From assembly GCA_945860955.1 (NCBI GenBank), contig CAMATH010000020.1:1-64000 (forward strand): DNA of 64,000 nt, read 5' to 3'. Positions within the stretch are counted from its first letter, which is position 1; each line of letters opens with the position of its first letter. Position numbers and translations under genes: made by a program. Under the pieces are notes generated by a model that ran no database searches, had not been told where the DNA came from, and worked only from the letters and a program-made list of their open reading frames with translations. The stretch is from Planctomicrobium piriforme. Lineage in GTDB: Bacteria; Planctomycetota; Planctomycetia; Planctomycetales; Planctomycetaceae. This document shows positions 47,202 to 56,539 of this stretch, in pieces.

Positions 47202-47899
47202 GGTCGATTCCTAAGCACTGACAACGCTTTCCAATTGTTTCGTCACTGGGGAGACAACATCCCCTACATGCAATAGCTTCGTCCGGCAAACATCACGCAC
47301 TTTAGCTGTCTGTCGCCACTATCCCAGCTTGCCTGCCCATCCCGTCTTGTTGTGTGGATTGCACCGATTGTGGCCGCGCCGCAGGTCCCAGACCATGTGC
47401 TGGAACGAGTCGCGCCCTGGAGTACGGAGCCTTGTCCCCGCCATTCCTTCATCCTCCCTCGACAATCGCCAAACAGAGAGAATCTTCGACCGCAGTGACC
47501 GATCGAAACTCGCCATGACGGCCAGATCGGCCTCGCCAGACCTGTTGTGACCGGCGAGGCATCCAATGACCTGCGACAGCCGGTTCAAGCCGACCACCCT
47601 GGTCAGGCGACCATTCACTCAATGCAGTATTCAAGTGTCCGATGACTTTGGTATTCCATCGGTTGGTTGACTTTTGTGTATGCCTTTCGTGGTTCCGATT
47701 GTCCGTCAAACCATGAGCTCGGTCATCGCAGATGCGAAGTCGTCCGGTACAGCGTCAAATCGCTCGCTCACGGGGTGAGCAGAGATTGGGAACCACGAAA
47801 GGCACGAAACACACGAAAAAACCGGAAAAAGAAACGGGTTTTGATCCTGGACCGGATCTAAGCGTTTGGTGAACTCTCCTGGTACGGCGGGCGCGGCAG
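47202..47899. other. Long intergenic region with dispersed repeats
   Basis: About 700 bases. It must hold the YTV gene promoter (minus strand), which I cannot place with confidence; AGGA lies 8 bases before its ATG. Two inverted near-copies of GGAACCACGAAAGGCA occur: minus-strand orientation at 47679-47694, plus at 47789-47804, the latter followed by ACGAAAC and ACACGAAA units. At 47419-47442 is a relative of the GGAG...CCTTGTCCCCGCC repeat seen at 17178. No convincing gene. Confidence 0.5.
47671..47820. repeat. Inverted ACGAAA repeat pair (about 150 bp)
   Basis: CTTTTGTGTATGCCTTTCGT at 47671-47690 and its near-complement AACCACGAAAGGCACGAAAC at 47791-47810 flank about 95 bases of unique sequence. 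ACGAAA units of this kind are frequent between genes in planctomycetes. It could be a small non-autonomous element, but no direct target duplication was seen. Confidence 0.4.
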
Positions 47900-49390
47900 T
47901 CAGTTCGTTTCGGGGAAACTCTTCGAAGTCGGTTCCGCTGGAATCAACCAGTGCAACACGGGAGCCGTCGCGGCGGTGGTCACCAGTGCCATGACGACCA
48001 TCATCGCGAACAGGGTCGGGCTGATGACTCCCAGGTCGAGGCCGATATTCAGCACGATCAGCTCCATGAGTCCACGGGTGTTCATCAGTGTTCCGAGGGC
48101 GGCGGACTCGCGCCAGCCCAGTCCCGTCAGCCGAGCGGCGGCCAGCGTGCCCCCGAACTTGCCAGCAGTCGCTACCAGAATAATCGCTCCCGCCCACAAC
48201 CAACTCTCCCATCCGCTCATCAGGTTGATTTGCGTTCGCATGCCGGTGAACGCGAAGAACGCGGGAAGCAGCAGGACCGTGACCAGATCCTTCAACTTGA
48301 CGGCGAACTCACGGGCGATCTGGCTGTCGTGGGGAATCACCGCCCCCAGCAGAAACGCGCCAAACACCGCGTGAATGCCGATCATCTCCGTGGCGAGGGA
48401 GGCCAGCAGCACGGCCAGGAACGTGCCGGAGACGGCGACCGCCGACAATCCGCCGGCCTGCGGATTCCCCGCCTTGATCACGCGCCCCAGTACCGGGCGG
48501 ACCACGAGAAACATGAAGCCGATAAACGAGATCGCGCCGCCAATCACCCAGACCGCTCCTCCCATATCGGAGCGCGCCACGCCGACGACCAGCGCCAATA
48601 GACACCACGCCGTCACATCGTCGGCCGCCGCGCAACTGAGCGCCATGCCACCGAGTTCGGTTTTTTCCAGATTGCGATCGGTGAGAATGCGGGCGAGAAC
48701 CGGGAAGGCGGTGATCGCCATCGCCGCCCCCATGAACAGGGCGAAACTGGTGAACGGCACCCCCTGATGTGAGAAGACCGGATACAACCCAAGGGCCAAC
48801 GCCGCTCCCAATACAAACGGCACCACAATGCTGGCGTGCGAAACGGCGACAGCGGCTTGCGCCCGTCCCGCCAGTCGGGCGGCATTCAACTCCAGTCCGA
48901 CGACGAACATGTAGAGAATGATCCCCAGTTGCGACACCGCCTGGAGAGCGGCGGGAACCAGCCCTTTGGGGTCACTGGTTGGCGATGGAATCAGGACGTG
49001 CATGGCATCCGGCGAGATCGCTCCCAGCAGGGACGGACCGAGCAGGATGCCCGCGATCACTTCGCCAATGACGGGGGGCTGACCCAGATATCGGAAAGCC
49101 CGCGCCAGGACGAATCCAAGAAAGACGACAGCAGCCAAAGTCGCGAGGACGTGCCGGGCCACATCGACCTGATCGGCGATCGCGGTTCCGACCGGCCGCG
49201 CGTCGACGGGAGTCGCCGGCGCGACCAACCCAGCTCCGAATGCGCGGATCAGAAAGAACAGCACAATTCCCGCGATGAGCAGCCCCAGGTAACCGGCCAA
49301 GCCAGCCCACCCGACCCGGGAAGTCCAGGAAATCTCCGGCCCGACCACGTCGCGCCCCCTCTCATCACCGTTCGAAAAGTGACTCGACAT
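47900..49390 (-). CDS. Cation:proton antiporter of the CPA2/Kef type
   Basis: 496 residues with about 13 membrane helices, from ATG 49390. Family motifs are clear: LGQPPVIGEVIAGILLGPSLLG, LGIILYMFVVGLELN, FMGAAMAITAFPVLARIL, ALSCAAADDVTAWCLLALV (the aspartate pair expected in the ion site) and GWRESAALGTLMNTRGLMELIVLNIGLDLG near the end. An extra N-terminal helix (LAGYLGLLIAGIVLFFLIRAF) precedes the core. No C-terminal RCK/TrkA domain is present. It probably exchanges Na+ or K+ for H+ across the inner membrane; ion choice cannot be read from sequence. Monocistronic. Confidence 0.92.
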   Translation of the reverse strand: MSSHFSNGDERGRDVVGPEISWTSRVGWAGLAGYLGLLIAGIVLFFLIRAFGAGLVAPATPVDARPVGTAIADQVDVARHVLATLAAVVFLGFVLARAFRYLGQPPVIGEVIAGILLGPSLLGAISPDAMHVLIPSPTSDPKGLVPAALQAVSQLGIILYMFVVGLELNAARLAGRAQAAVAVSHASIVVPFVLGAALALGLYPVFSHQGVPFTSFALFMGAAMAITAFPVLARILTDRNLEKTELGGMALSCAAADDVTAWCLLALVVGVARSDMGGAVWVIGGAISFIGFMFLVVRPVLGRVIKAGNPQAGGLSAVAVSGTFLAVLLASLATEMIGIHAVFGAFLLGAVIPHDSQIAREFAVKLKDLVTVLLLPAFFAFTGMRTQINLMSGWESWLWAGAIILVATAGKFGGTLAAARLTGLGWRESAALGTLMNTRGLMELIVLNIGLDLGVISPTLFAMMVVMALVTTAATAPVLHWLIPAEPTSKSFPETN

Positions 49391-49759
49391 CCGATCCTCA
49401 GGTCACTTTCAGCGCGAATCAAACACAGAATGGGTGTGGGTGGGATTGCGACTTGGGCCAATTTTAGAAGTTCACACAATAATTGTCCAGACACCCACTT
49501 AGTGTACATGTGCATTATTCGTGGGAATTGATTCTGAGTGGATGTGGGATTTCGCGGGGGCAGAGTCTGGCGTGCTTTTTCTCAATCCCTTCTCGGTGGG
49601 TGCTACCGGGCGCAGTGACTTGGATTTTACATGAGTTCAGTTGGAATCAAGCTGGAATTATCGTACACTGGAGGGCGTAGAGTTCAGATCGTCCTGAAGG
49701 AATCGTGGCTTCAATCCCATGGGTCGATCGCACTTGAACAACTTCGAGTTTGACCGCAG
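49391..49759 (+). promoter_or_regulatory. Upstream region of the ATPase/TOPRIM-like cassette with candidate promoter
   Basis: 369 bases; base composition becomes visibly more AT-rich from about 49,430. TTGGAA (49641-49646) and TACACT (49664-49669) are 17 bases apart and match the housekeeping consensus at four positions each; the distance to ATG 49760 is about 90 bases. No small gene was recognised. Confidence 0.45.
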
Positions 49760-50917
49760 ATGATTCTCAATTCCATCGAGTTCCACGAAAATCCGGGTGA
49801 GCCGTTGGAGTGGCAATTGAACGGGTTGACGTTGGAGTCGATCAATCTCCTGGTCGGTCGCAATGCCACCGGAAAGACTCGCACACTCGGAGTCATTGGG
49901 ACGCTCAGTCGATTGCTTTCGGGAGAGCAACAGCCGAAATCGTTAGCCGCAAACTACAGTGCCGTGCTGACCAATGGCCCACAAGAATATGCATACCAAT
50001 TGAGGATCGCGGGCGGCAAAGTTGATAGTGAAATTCTGTCGATTGATGGAAAAGCCGTTTTGAAACGTGGCGAGGGGGGGTATGGCACTATTTTCGCTGA
50101 GAAGCTCAACGGAGGAACGGAACTCGAATTCCAGTCGCCCACAGATGAAATCGCGGCAGTCTCGCGACGGGATTCAATTCAGCACCCGTATCTTCAACCG
50201 TTAAACGACTGGGCGAAATCGGTACGACACTACCATTTTGGAACCGCGCTGGGCAAGGACCATGCGGTAATGCACGGAGATGAGCGTCTACAGGATGTCG
50301 ATGGTCGAGACGCGGATAAAGTGATACGAGTATTTGAAAAGGGGAGACAGGATTATGGCGAAGGTTTTGTGAACGAACTCATTCAGGACTTGCAATCCAT
50401 CGATTATCCACTCGAGGCAATCGATACAGGTGAACCTGTGTCGTTTCAATTAACCGATTCCAGCGCACCGCGCTTTCGTTTTTTGCGGGTGAAGGAATCT
50501 GGGATTAACGGACTGACTGATCAAAACGCAATGTCACAGGGGATGTTTCGTGTGGTTTCCCTTTTGATCCTGGTGAATTATGCATCCCGTTTTGCGACTC
50601 CGACTTGTGTGTTGGTAGACGACATTGGCGAGGGACTGGACTTTTCCAGATCCTGCCGCTTGATTGACCTGCTGCGAGAAAAAGCGGAAAATTCCAAGAT
50701 GCAATTGATCATGTCAACAAACGATCGATTTGTCATGAATCAGGTGCCACTGCAAGAGTGGTCCGTCCTGGAGCGTTCTGGGGGGATCGTAACCGTCAAG
50801 AACTATAAGAACTCACGTGATCAATTTGAAGAGTTTCGATTCACTGGACTGAGCAATTTCAGCCTGCTTGAAACGGATTTCCTGAATTCTCCGCACGCTA
50901 TGGCAACCGCGCAATGA
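49760..50917 (+). CDS. ABC-type AAA ATPase (OLD/AAA_21-like), first gene of a putative defence cassette
   Basis: 385 residues. Walker A GRNATGKTRTL (about 32-42), an ABC-like signature NAMSQGMFRVVSLLILVNYA (about 257), Walker B CVLVDDIGEGLDFSR (about 283) and a switch region MSTNDRFVMN (about 315) appear in the order of the RecF/OLD family. There is no TOPRIM domain on this chain; the gene that follows, overlapping by ATGA, supplies one. This division matches split OLD-like and PARIS (AriA/AriB) systems, where the ATPase senses phage and the nuclease acts. Its codon use and AT-richness differ from the surroundings: I count 26 of 60 G/C in 50521-50580. Confidence 0.83.
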   Translation: MILNSIEFHENPGEPLEWQLNGLTLESINLLVGRNATGKTRTLGVIGTLSRLLSGEQQPKSLAANYSAVLTNGPQEYAYQLRIAGGKVDSEILSIDGKAVLKRGEGGYGTIFAEKLNGGTELEFQSPTDEIAAVSRRDSIQHPYLQPLNDWAKSVRHYHFGTALGKDHAVMHGDERLQDVDGRDADKVIRVFEKGRQDYGEGFVNELIQDLQSIDYPLEAIDTGEPVSFQLTDSSAPRFRFLRVKESGINGLTDQNAMSQGMFRVVSLLILVNYASRFATPTCVLVDDIGEGLDFSRSCRLIDLLREKAENSKMQLIMSTNDRFVMNQVPLQEWSVLERSGGIVTVKNYKNSRDQFEEFRFTGLSNFSLLETDFLNSPHAMATAQ

Positions 50918-51612
50918 AGAAAATGGCGATTTTTGTTGAAGGTGCGACGGAATCAGTATTTGCTGAGAATTTGATTCGCGAAATTGGGGACCAATCCAGG
51001 ATCAAAATCGAGACGCGTGAAATTCGCGGGGGCAATCAGGTACCACGCACCGTGAAAACGCTGCGTATGTCGATACCAACAACGAGTCAGGAATTCTTCG
51101 TCATGATTTTTGACTGCGGGGGTGACCGCGCTGTGAAAACGCGAATATGCGAAGAATACGAGAACCTCGCGAAGAGTGGTTATGAAGTCGTCATTGGAAT
51201 CCGCGATGTTCGGCCGGATTTTACATTTGCGGATCTCCCAAAATTGCGTGTCGGTCTTAAGTATCGACTCAAGACAAAACCGATCGCCGTCGAGTTCGTG
51301 CTTGGAGTCATGGAAATCGAGGCGTGGTTTCTCGCTGAAACAGCACACTTTTCCAAGATTGACGCGCGAATAACACTCGAATCAGTGCGGAAAAAATTGG
51401 GTTTCGATCCGTCAGTCGACAACCTTCAACTCCGCTCCGATCCCACAAAAGACCTCGACGACTGCTACGCGCTCGCGGGAAAAAGCTATCGCAAGGGATA
51501 CTCGACAGTGACCGTGCCCGCTTTGGACTTCTCAAGTGTCTACTTCGAACTTCCCAAAAAATTCGAAGACTTGGCGCGACTCACGAGTACAATCGAGAAA
51601 TTCCTGACTTGA
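50914..51612 (+). CDS. TOPRIM/DUF4276-like protein, second gene of the putative defence cassette
   Basis: 232 residues. It opens MKKMAIFVEGATESVFAENL, with Glu9-Gly10 and Glu13 fitting the first TOPRIM motif. Acidic groups follow at FDCGGDRA (about 67-71) and RDVRPDF (about 97-101), and MEIEAWFLAE (about 133) is like the conserved helix of DUF4276 and related families. The assignment is by motif, not alignment. The ATG overlaps the ATPase stop (ATGA), so the two are co-translated. I infer an effector nuclease working with the ATPase. Like its neighbour it is AT-richer than the rest of the window, suggesting horizontal gain. Confidence 0.75.
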   Translation: MKKMAIFVEGATESVFAENLIREIGDQSRIKIETREIRGGNQVPRTVKTLRMSIPTTSQEFFVMIFDCGGDRAVKTRICEEYENLAKSGYEVVIGIRDVRPDFTFADLPKLRVGLKYRLKTKPIAVEFVLGVMEIEAWFLAETAHFSKIDARITLESVRKKLGFDPSVDNLQLRSDPTKDLDDCYALAGKSYRKGYSTVTVPALDFSSVYFELPKKFEDLARLTSTIEKFLT

Positions 51613-51625
51613 TCATCGTGCGTTG

Positions 51626-52060
51626 CTACGTCGTCTCCTGAAACGCTTTGCCCGACAGCGTGACGCAGGGGGCACCGGTTTGGATTCCTTGAATCCAGTT
51701 TGGAACGTACTCGTCGCTGAAGAGCATCTGGATCCGTTCCGCCCGGTCGACGCCGGCGGAACTGAGGATGGCGATCGCTTCGTGGATCTGTTTCATTCGG
51801 CGGTCGCGCAGCGCCAGATCGGCCCCTTCCGTCCGCTCGATCCGATCGAGGCAGGCGGCGGTGTCCAGCAGTTTGCACCGGACTTCCAGAAACACGCGAT
51901 CCAGCACTTCGGGGGCGGTGGGGGTGGAAGCGGTCAATTCGGTCGTCCCAAACAGAGGTTCTTCACGCGTGTTCGAATCCCGGCCCGACTGGGCCACGAA
52001 TCGATCTCCACGTCGTTGTTCCAACACCCTCCAGATTATGGGCGAATCCTTCCCTGTCAA
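51626..52060 (-). CDS. Conserved hypothetical protein, planctomycete type
   Basis: 144 residues from a TTG start at 52060 (TGKDSPIIWRVLEQRRGDRFV). The segments EEPLFGTTELTAS, APEVLDRVFLEVRCKLLD, CLDRIERT and ERIQMLFSDEYVPNW look like a real, compact soluble protein and match my memory of a small planctomycete family, which has no known role. It is convergent with the TOPRIM-like gene (13-base gap), divergent from the PSD1 gene, and GC-rich, so it lies outside the AT-rich cassette. No signal peptide. The use of TTG with no clear ribosome site leaves the start uncertain. Confidence 0.7.
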   Translation of the reverse strand: MTGKDSPIIWRVLEQRRGDRFVAQSGRDSNTREEPLFGTTELTASTPTAPEVLDRVFLEVRCKLLDTAACLDRIERTEGADLALRDRRMKQIHEAIAILSSAGVDRAERIQMLFSDEYVPNWIQGIQTGAPCVTLSGKAFQETT

Positions 52061-52299
52061 GCCGGTTGTCCGGGAGGCCGTTCTCCGAGTCGCTCCCGAC
52101 GCCGATGGAAATGCCCGGGCAGAACGTCACTCAGGATTCGATTCGGTCGACGCCGGCTCCGTGCCTGCCGCTTGCAGTCGATCCCGCCAGACGCGAAAAT
52201 GGGAGTTGATGCGTCCCCTCCTTCGCCGATTGTCGACCCTCCAGGTTCTTCGGAACCGGGCCAGTCGCCACCGGTCCCGCCTTTGGACTTCACAACCGC

Positions 52300-54933
52300 A
52301 TGCTCCGAATTACCTTCCGCGTGCTGTTTTGCGTTGTACTGCTGGGGCGAGTCGCGCTCGCGGATGAGGTGGCCCCCGCGCCGCTGACATTCGAGGCCCA
52401 CGTCCGACCCATCCTCAAAGCGCATTGCTGGCATTGCCACGGCGAGGGAGAGGTTTTGAAGGGGAGTCTCGACCTTCGGCAAGCTCGGCGACTGGTCCGC
52501 GGGGGCGACACCGGCACCGCCCTTGTCCCCGGACAATCGGGCGAAAGTCTGATCGTGGAGCGAATCGCGGCTGGCGAAATGCCCCCCGGCACAAAAAAGG
52601 TCTCCGCCTCGGAGCTGGCGACCCTGCGCGCCTGGATTGATCAGGGGGCGAAAACCGCCCGTCCGGAACCCGAGCAATTTATCCCCGAATCGGACTTCAC
52701 CGACGAAGAACGGAACTTCTGGGCGTTTCGCCCCGTGAGCCGGCCGGCAATTCCCAAGGTCCGGCAGACCGAACAGGCACGGACCGGCACCGACCTGTTT
52801 CTTTTGGCGGAACTGGAACGCCACAACCTGGGGTTTTCCCCCGAGGCCGACCGCGCGACGCTCATCCGCCGGCTCTCTTTTGACCTGATCGGGCTGCCCC
52901 CCTCTCCTGAAGCGGTGGATGCCTTCGTCAACGACAATTCTCCCGACGCCTACGAATTGCTGGTGGAACAGTTGCTGGCTTCGCCGCGCTATGGCGAACG
53001 ATGGGGCCGGCACTGGCTCGACGCGGCGGGCTACGCCGACAGCGATGGCTACAGCACCAAGGATCTCGATCGCAAGTACGCCTACAAATTCCGCGACTAC
53101 GTGATCAGTAGCTTCAACACCGATCGTCCCTGGGATCAGTTCCTCGTGGAACAACTCGCGGGGGACGAACTGCTGGCCCCGCCTTACAAAAACCTCACGC
53201 CCGATCAGTCCGAAAAACTGATCGCCACCGGATTTCTGCGGATGGCGCCCGATGGAACCGGGGATGGTGAGGTGGAACCCCAGGCGGCTCGCAACGAAGT
53301 GGTCGCGGAGACGATCAAGGTCGTCTCCACGTCGATTCTCGGGCTGACCGTCGGTTGTGCCCAATGCCACGATCACCGCTACGATCCGATTCCGCAGAAG
53401 GATTACTACCGCCTGCGAGCCATCTTTGAGCCGGCGTTCAACGTCCCCAATTGGCGTAATCCCGCCGGTCGGCTGGTTTCGCTCTGGCACGACGAACAGT
53501 ACGCGCAGGCCGCCGAGATCGACAAACAGAAACAACAACTCGCCGACGAACGCCTCGTGGTTCTCGACAACGTCGTCGCCGAGGTGTTTGAACGCGAACT
53601 GCTCAAGGTTCCGGAAGAGCGACGCGAGTCGGCCCGAGCGGCGAAAGCGACCGCCGCCGACAAGCGAACTCCCGAGCAGCAGCAACTTCTCAAAGACTTT
53701 CCGCCGCTCAATGTCGATCGTGGCAGCGTCTATCTGTACGAACAGCAGAAGATCGCCGACCACAACAAGAAGTACGACGACCTCGCCGCCCAGTTGCAGA
53801 CCAAACGACCTCCAGAAGAATACGCGCATTGCCTCACCGAAATCCCCGGCCAGGCTCCCGCGACCCGGTTGTTTGTGCGCGGCGATATCAATCAGCCGCG
53901 CGACGAAGTGACCCCTGGAGAACCCTCGATTCTGTGTGGCGAAACGCCAGCAGCCATCCCATTGAAAAGCGAAGCGATCCCGACCACCGGGCGACGTCTC
54001 GCGTGGGCCAGGCATCTGACCAACGGCAAACATCCCCTGGTGGCCCGGGTGATTGTCAATCGCGCCTGGATGCACCATTTCGGCGTGGGGCTTGTCTCCA
54101 CCGCTGGGGATTTCGGTTTCCTGGGAGCGCGTCCCAGTCATCCCGAGTTGCTCGACTGGCTCGCCAGCCAGTTTGTGGAAAACGGCTGGAGCCTGAAACA
54201 GCTTCATCGGCAGATCGTCCTGTCGACGGCGTATCGCCAGAGTTCCGTTCGCCGAACGGAACACGAAGCGGTCGATCCCGAGAATCGGCTGCTGGGTCGC
54301 GCCCCGGTCCGCAGGATTGAAGCCGAAGTGCTGCGCGATACCGTGCTGGCGGCCTCGGGCCGGCTTTCGGGGCAGATCTACGGCGTGCCGGTTCCGGTCG
54401 CTCCGGACGAAGTCGGACAGATTGTGATCGCGGTCGACACCCGCGACTCGGCGGGACGCCCGACGGGGAAGACCGTGTCGCTGGGGGAAGATGAATTCCG
54501 CCGAAGTCTGTACGTGGTCGCGAAGCGCAGCATGCCGTTGTCACTGCTTGAATCGTTCGATTCCCCGGACATGCGTCCCAACTGCACGCAACGGGGGAGT
54601 TCCACCGTGTCGCCCCAGGCGTTGTTCCTGATGAACAACGATTTTCTGCTGGCTCAGTCCGAGCAACTCGCCCGGCGGATTCAGGCGGAATCTTCGACCG
54701 ATCTCGCCTCCCAGTTGCGACTCGCGTGGCGATTGGTGTGTGGACGGGGAGCGTCGGATGTTCAAATCGCGACGGGTCTGGAGTTTCTGGCGGCCCAGAC
54801 CGCGGCGTTCGCGGAGGGGATGCCTCCGGCTACCCCCGATAAGCCCGCGACTGTTCCCGATCCTGCGCTGCGGGCGCTCGCGAACTACTGTCAGGCGTTG
54901 CTCTGTTCCAACCGGGTGCTGTATGTCGAATAA
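52300..54933 (+). CDS. PSCyt1-DUF1549-DUF1553 (PSD1) secreted cytochrome-like protein
   Basis: 877 residues. A signal peptide (LRITFRVLFCVVLLGRVALA) is followed by a PSCyt1 module with the heme motif AHCWHCHGEGEVLKGSLDLR and GEMPPG further on. DUF1549 comes next (LFLLAELERHNLGFSPEADRATLIRRLSFDLIGLPPS, GCAQCHDHRYDPIPQKDYY), then DUF1553 (GRRLAWARHL, HPLVARVIVNRAWMHHFG, RPSHPELLDWLASQF, STVSPQALFLMNNDF). The layout is standard for the family, complete in length. One c-type heme is expected; the substrate is unknown. It overlaps the DUF1501 gene by 11 bases, so the two are coupled. Confidence 0.93.
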   Translation: MLRITFRVLFCVVLLGRVALADEVAPAPLTFEAHVRPILKAHCWHCHGEGEVLKGSLDLRQARRLVRGGDTGTALVPGQSGESLIVERIAAGEMPPGTKKVSASELATLRAWIDQGAKTARPEPEQFIPESDFTDEERNFWAFRPVSRPAIPKVRQTEQARTGTDLFLLAELERHNLGFSPEADRATLIRRLSFDLIGLPPSPEAVDAFVNDNSPDAYELLVEQLLASPRYGERWGRHWLDAAGYADSDGYSTKDLDRKYAYKFRDYVISSFNTDRPWDQFLVEQLAGDELLAPPYKNLTPDQSEKLIATGFLRMAPDGTGDGEVEPQAARNEVVAETIKVVSTSILGLTVGCAQCHDHRYDPIPQKDYYRLRAIFEPAFNVPNWRNPAGRLVSLWHDEQYAQAAEIDKQKQQLADERLVVLDNVVAEVFERELLKVPEERRESARAAKATAADKRTPEQQQLLKDFPPLNVDRGSVYLYEQQKIADHNKKYDDLAAQLQTKRPPEEYAHCLTEIPGQAPATRLFVRGDINQPRDEVTPGEPSILCGETPAAIPLKSEAIPTTGRRLAWARHLTNGKHPLVARVIVNRAWMHHFGVGLVSTAGDFGFLGARPSHPELLDWLASQFVENGWSLKQLHRQIVLSTAYRQSSVRRTEHEAVDPENRLLGRAPVRRIEAEVLRDTVLAASGRLSGQIYGVPVPVAPDEVGQIVIAVDTRDSAGRPTGKTVSLGEDEFRRSLYVVAKRSMPLSLLESFDSPDMRPNCTQRGSSTVSPQALFLMNNDFLLAQSEQLARRIQAESSTDLASQLRLAWRLVCGRGASDVQIATGLEFLAAQTAAFAEGMPPATPDKPATVPDPALRALANYCQALLCSNRVLYVE

Positions 54934-56413
54934 CGAACCAAGCGAGCCTGCGATGTCACAGATGATCGGCAGCCGACGTCACTTTTTGGCGACGCAGGCG
55001 ATGGGGATGGGATCCGTCGCGCTGGCGTGGCTATTGACGCAGGAACAGGTGCGGGGTGAACCTCCCAAGCCGGTCGATGTTCCGAAGTCGTTCACGCTGT
55101 CTCCCAAAGCGGCACTGGCACCGCCGCAGGCGAACGCGATGATCTCGTTCTTCATGCAGGGTGGGCCGAGTCATCTCGATCTGTTCGACAACAAACCGGA
55201 GTTGCAGAAGCACACGGGGGAGAATTTCCCGGGCGAAATCAAGTACGACAACGCCGCCGAGTCGAGTCCGAAGTTGTTTTACGGGCCGTGGAAGTTCGCG
55301 AAGCACGGCCAATGCGGAATGGAACTGAGCGAGCTGCTTCCCGGTCTCGCCGAGGTGTGTGACGACATCACGCTGATCCGCTCGATGCACACGGGGGTGA
55401 ACAACCACGGACAGTCGATCTATGCCCTGAACGGTGGCCGACCGACAGCGGGGCGCCCGGCCCTCGGTTCATGGCTGACGTATGGCCTGGGGACTGAGAA
55501 CCAGAATCTGCCGGCGTATCTGGTGCTGACCGATCCCGGTGGACTGCCGGTCTTGGGGGTGGAAAACTGGCATAACGGCTGGTTGCCTTCGCTTTATCAG
55601 GGGACGGTGATCCGGCCGCAGGAGCCGCGGATTCTGAATCTCGATCCTCCCCGGCAATCGCCCGAGGGGGCGCAACGGCGGTTTCTTGGACTGTTGGAGA
55701 ATTTGAATCGGGAGCATCTGGCCCAGCATCCGGGAGAGCATGATCTCGCGGCCCGGATTTCGAGTTTTGAACTGGCTGCCCGCATGCAGACATCGGCCCG
55801 AGAAGCGCTGGAACTGTCACAGGAAACGGAAGCGACGCAGAAGCTGTATGGACTCGACAACCCGAAGACCCGCGAGTTTGGAACCCGTTGTCTGATCGCC
55901 CGGCGACTGATTGAGCGGGGGGTGCGGTTCGTTGAGATCTGCACGGGAAACCAGACCTGGGACCATCACGGCGGGATCGTGACCGGGCTTCCCGACGTCT
56001 GCGCCCGAACCGATCGTCCCACGTCGGCATTGATCAAGGATCTGAAACAGCGCGGTCTGCTCGACAGCACGCTGGTTCACTGGGGAGGGGAGATGGGTCG
56101 CCTGCCGGTGGTTCAGAACGAAAAGAACATCGGCCGCGACCACAACACGTATGGCTTCAGCATGTGGCTGGCGGGAGGAGGGATCAAACGGGGCTGTGTG
56201 CATGGAGCGACCGACGAGTTCGGGCACAAGGCGGTCGAGAACGTCGTGAACCACTACGATTACCATGCGACGCTGTTTTATCTGTTCGGACTCGACGCGA
56301 CGAAAATCGCGTTTCCGAGACCGACCGGATTGGGAACGATTCTCGATGGCCAACCAGGGCAGATTGTGTCGGCGATTTTGGAGAAGCCGCCCGGGGTGCC
56401 GCAGGCCGGGTAA
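54923..56413 (+). CDS. DUF1501 protein paired with PSD1
   Basis: 496 residues from ATG 54923, overlapping the PSD1 stop; ATG 54953 is an alternative. The leader GSRRHFLATQAMGMGSVALAWLL is twin-arginine-like. Hallmarks: AMISFFMQGGPSHLDLFDNKP, GVNNHGQSIYALNGG, LIARRLIERGVRFVEICTG, LVHWGGEMGRLP, GRDHNTYGFSMWLAGGGI, HATLFYLFGLD. It is complete. As a superfamily relative of alkaline phosphatases it may hydrolyse a phosphate or sulfate ester, but the catalytic residues are not established for this branch. Co-transcribed with the PSD1 gene. Confidence 0.92.
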   Translation: MSNNEPSEPAMSQMIGSRRHFLATQAMGMGSVALAWLLTQEQVRGEPPKPVDVPKSFTLSPKAALAPPQANAMISFFMQGGPSHLDLFDNKPELQKHTGENFPGEIKYDNAAESSPKLFYGPWKFAKHGQCGMELSELLPGLAEVCDDITLIRSMHTGVNNHGQSIYALNGGRPTAGRPALGSWLTYGLGTENQNLPAYLVLTDPGGLPVLGVENWHNGWLPSLYQGTVIRPQEPRILNLDPPRQSPEGAQRRFLGLLENLNREHLAQHPGEHDLAARISSFELAARMQTSAREALELSQETEATQKLYGLDNPKTREFGTRCLIARRLIERGVRFVEICTGNQTWDHHGGIVTGLPDVCARTDRPTSALIKDLKQRGLLDSTLVHWGGEMGRLPVVQNEKNIGRDHNTYGFSMWLAGGGIKRGCVHGATDEFGHKAVENVVNHYDYHATLFYLFGLDATKIAFPRPTGLGTILDGQPGQIVSAILEKPPGVPQAG

Positions 56414-56539
56414 GTCTTCGCTCTGTCAGAGACGCTTCGGTTGAATGATGGGGTTTTACGCGAATCCAACGCGCGAACGGATCGCCTCAACCGACAGCTC
56501 CCCTGCGAGGCCCGCGCCGAGATTTGGTAGACTCGCCCC

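Noticed and set aside
51966-51990. tRNA T-arm-like GTTCGAATCCC
   Set aside because: It lies inside a convincing coding sequence (51626-52060), and no acceptor stem, D-arm or anticodon arm can be built around it.
52057-54264. 735-residue minus-strand open frame
   Set aside because: Antisense to the PSCyt1-PSD1 gene; a shadow of GC-rich third positions.
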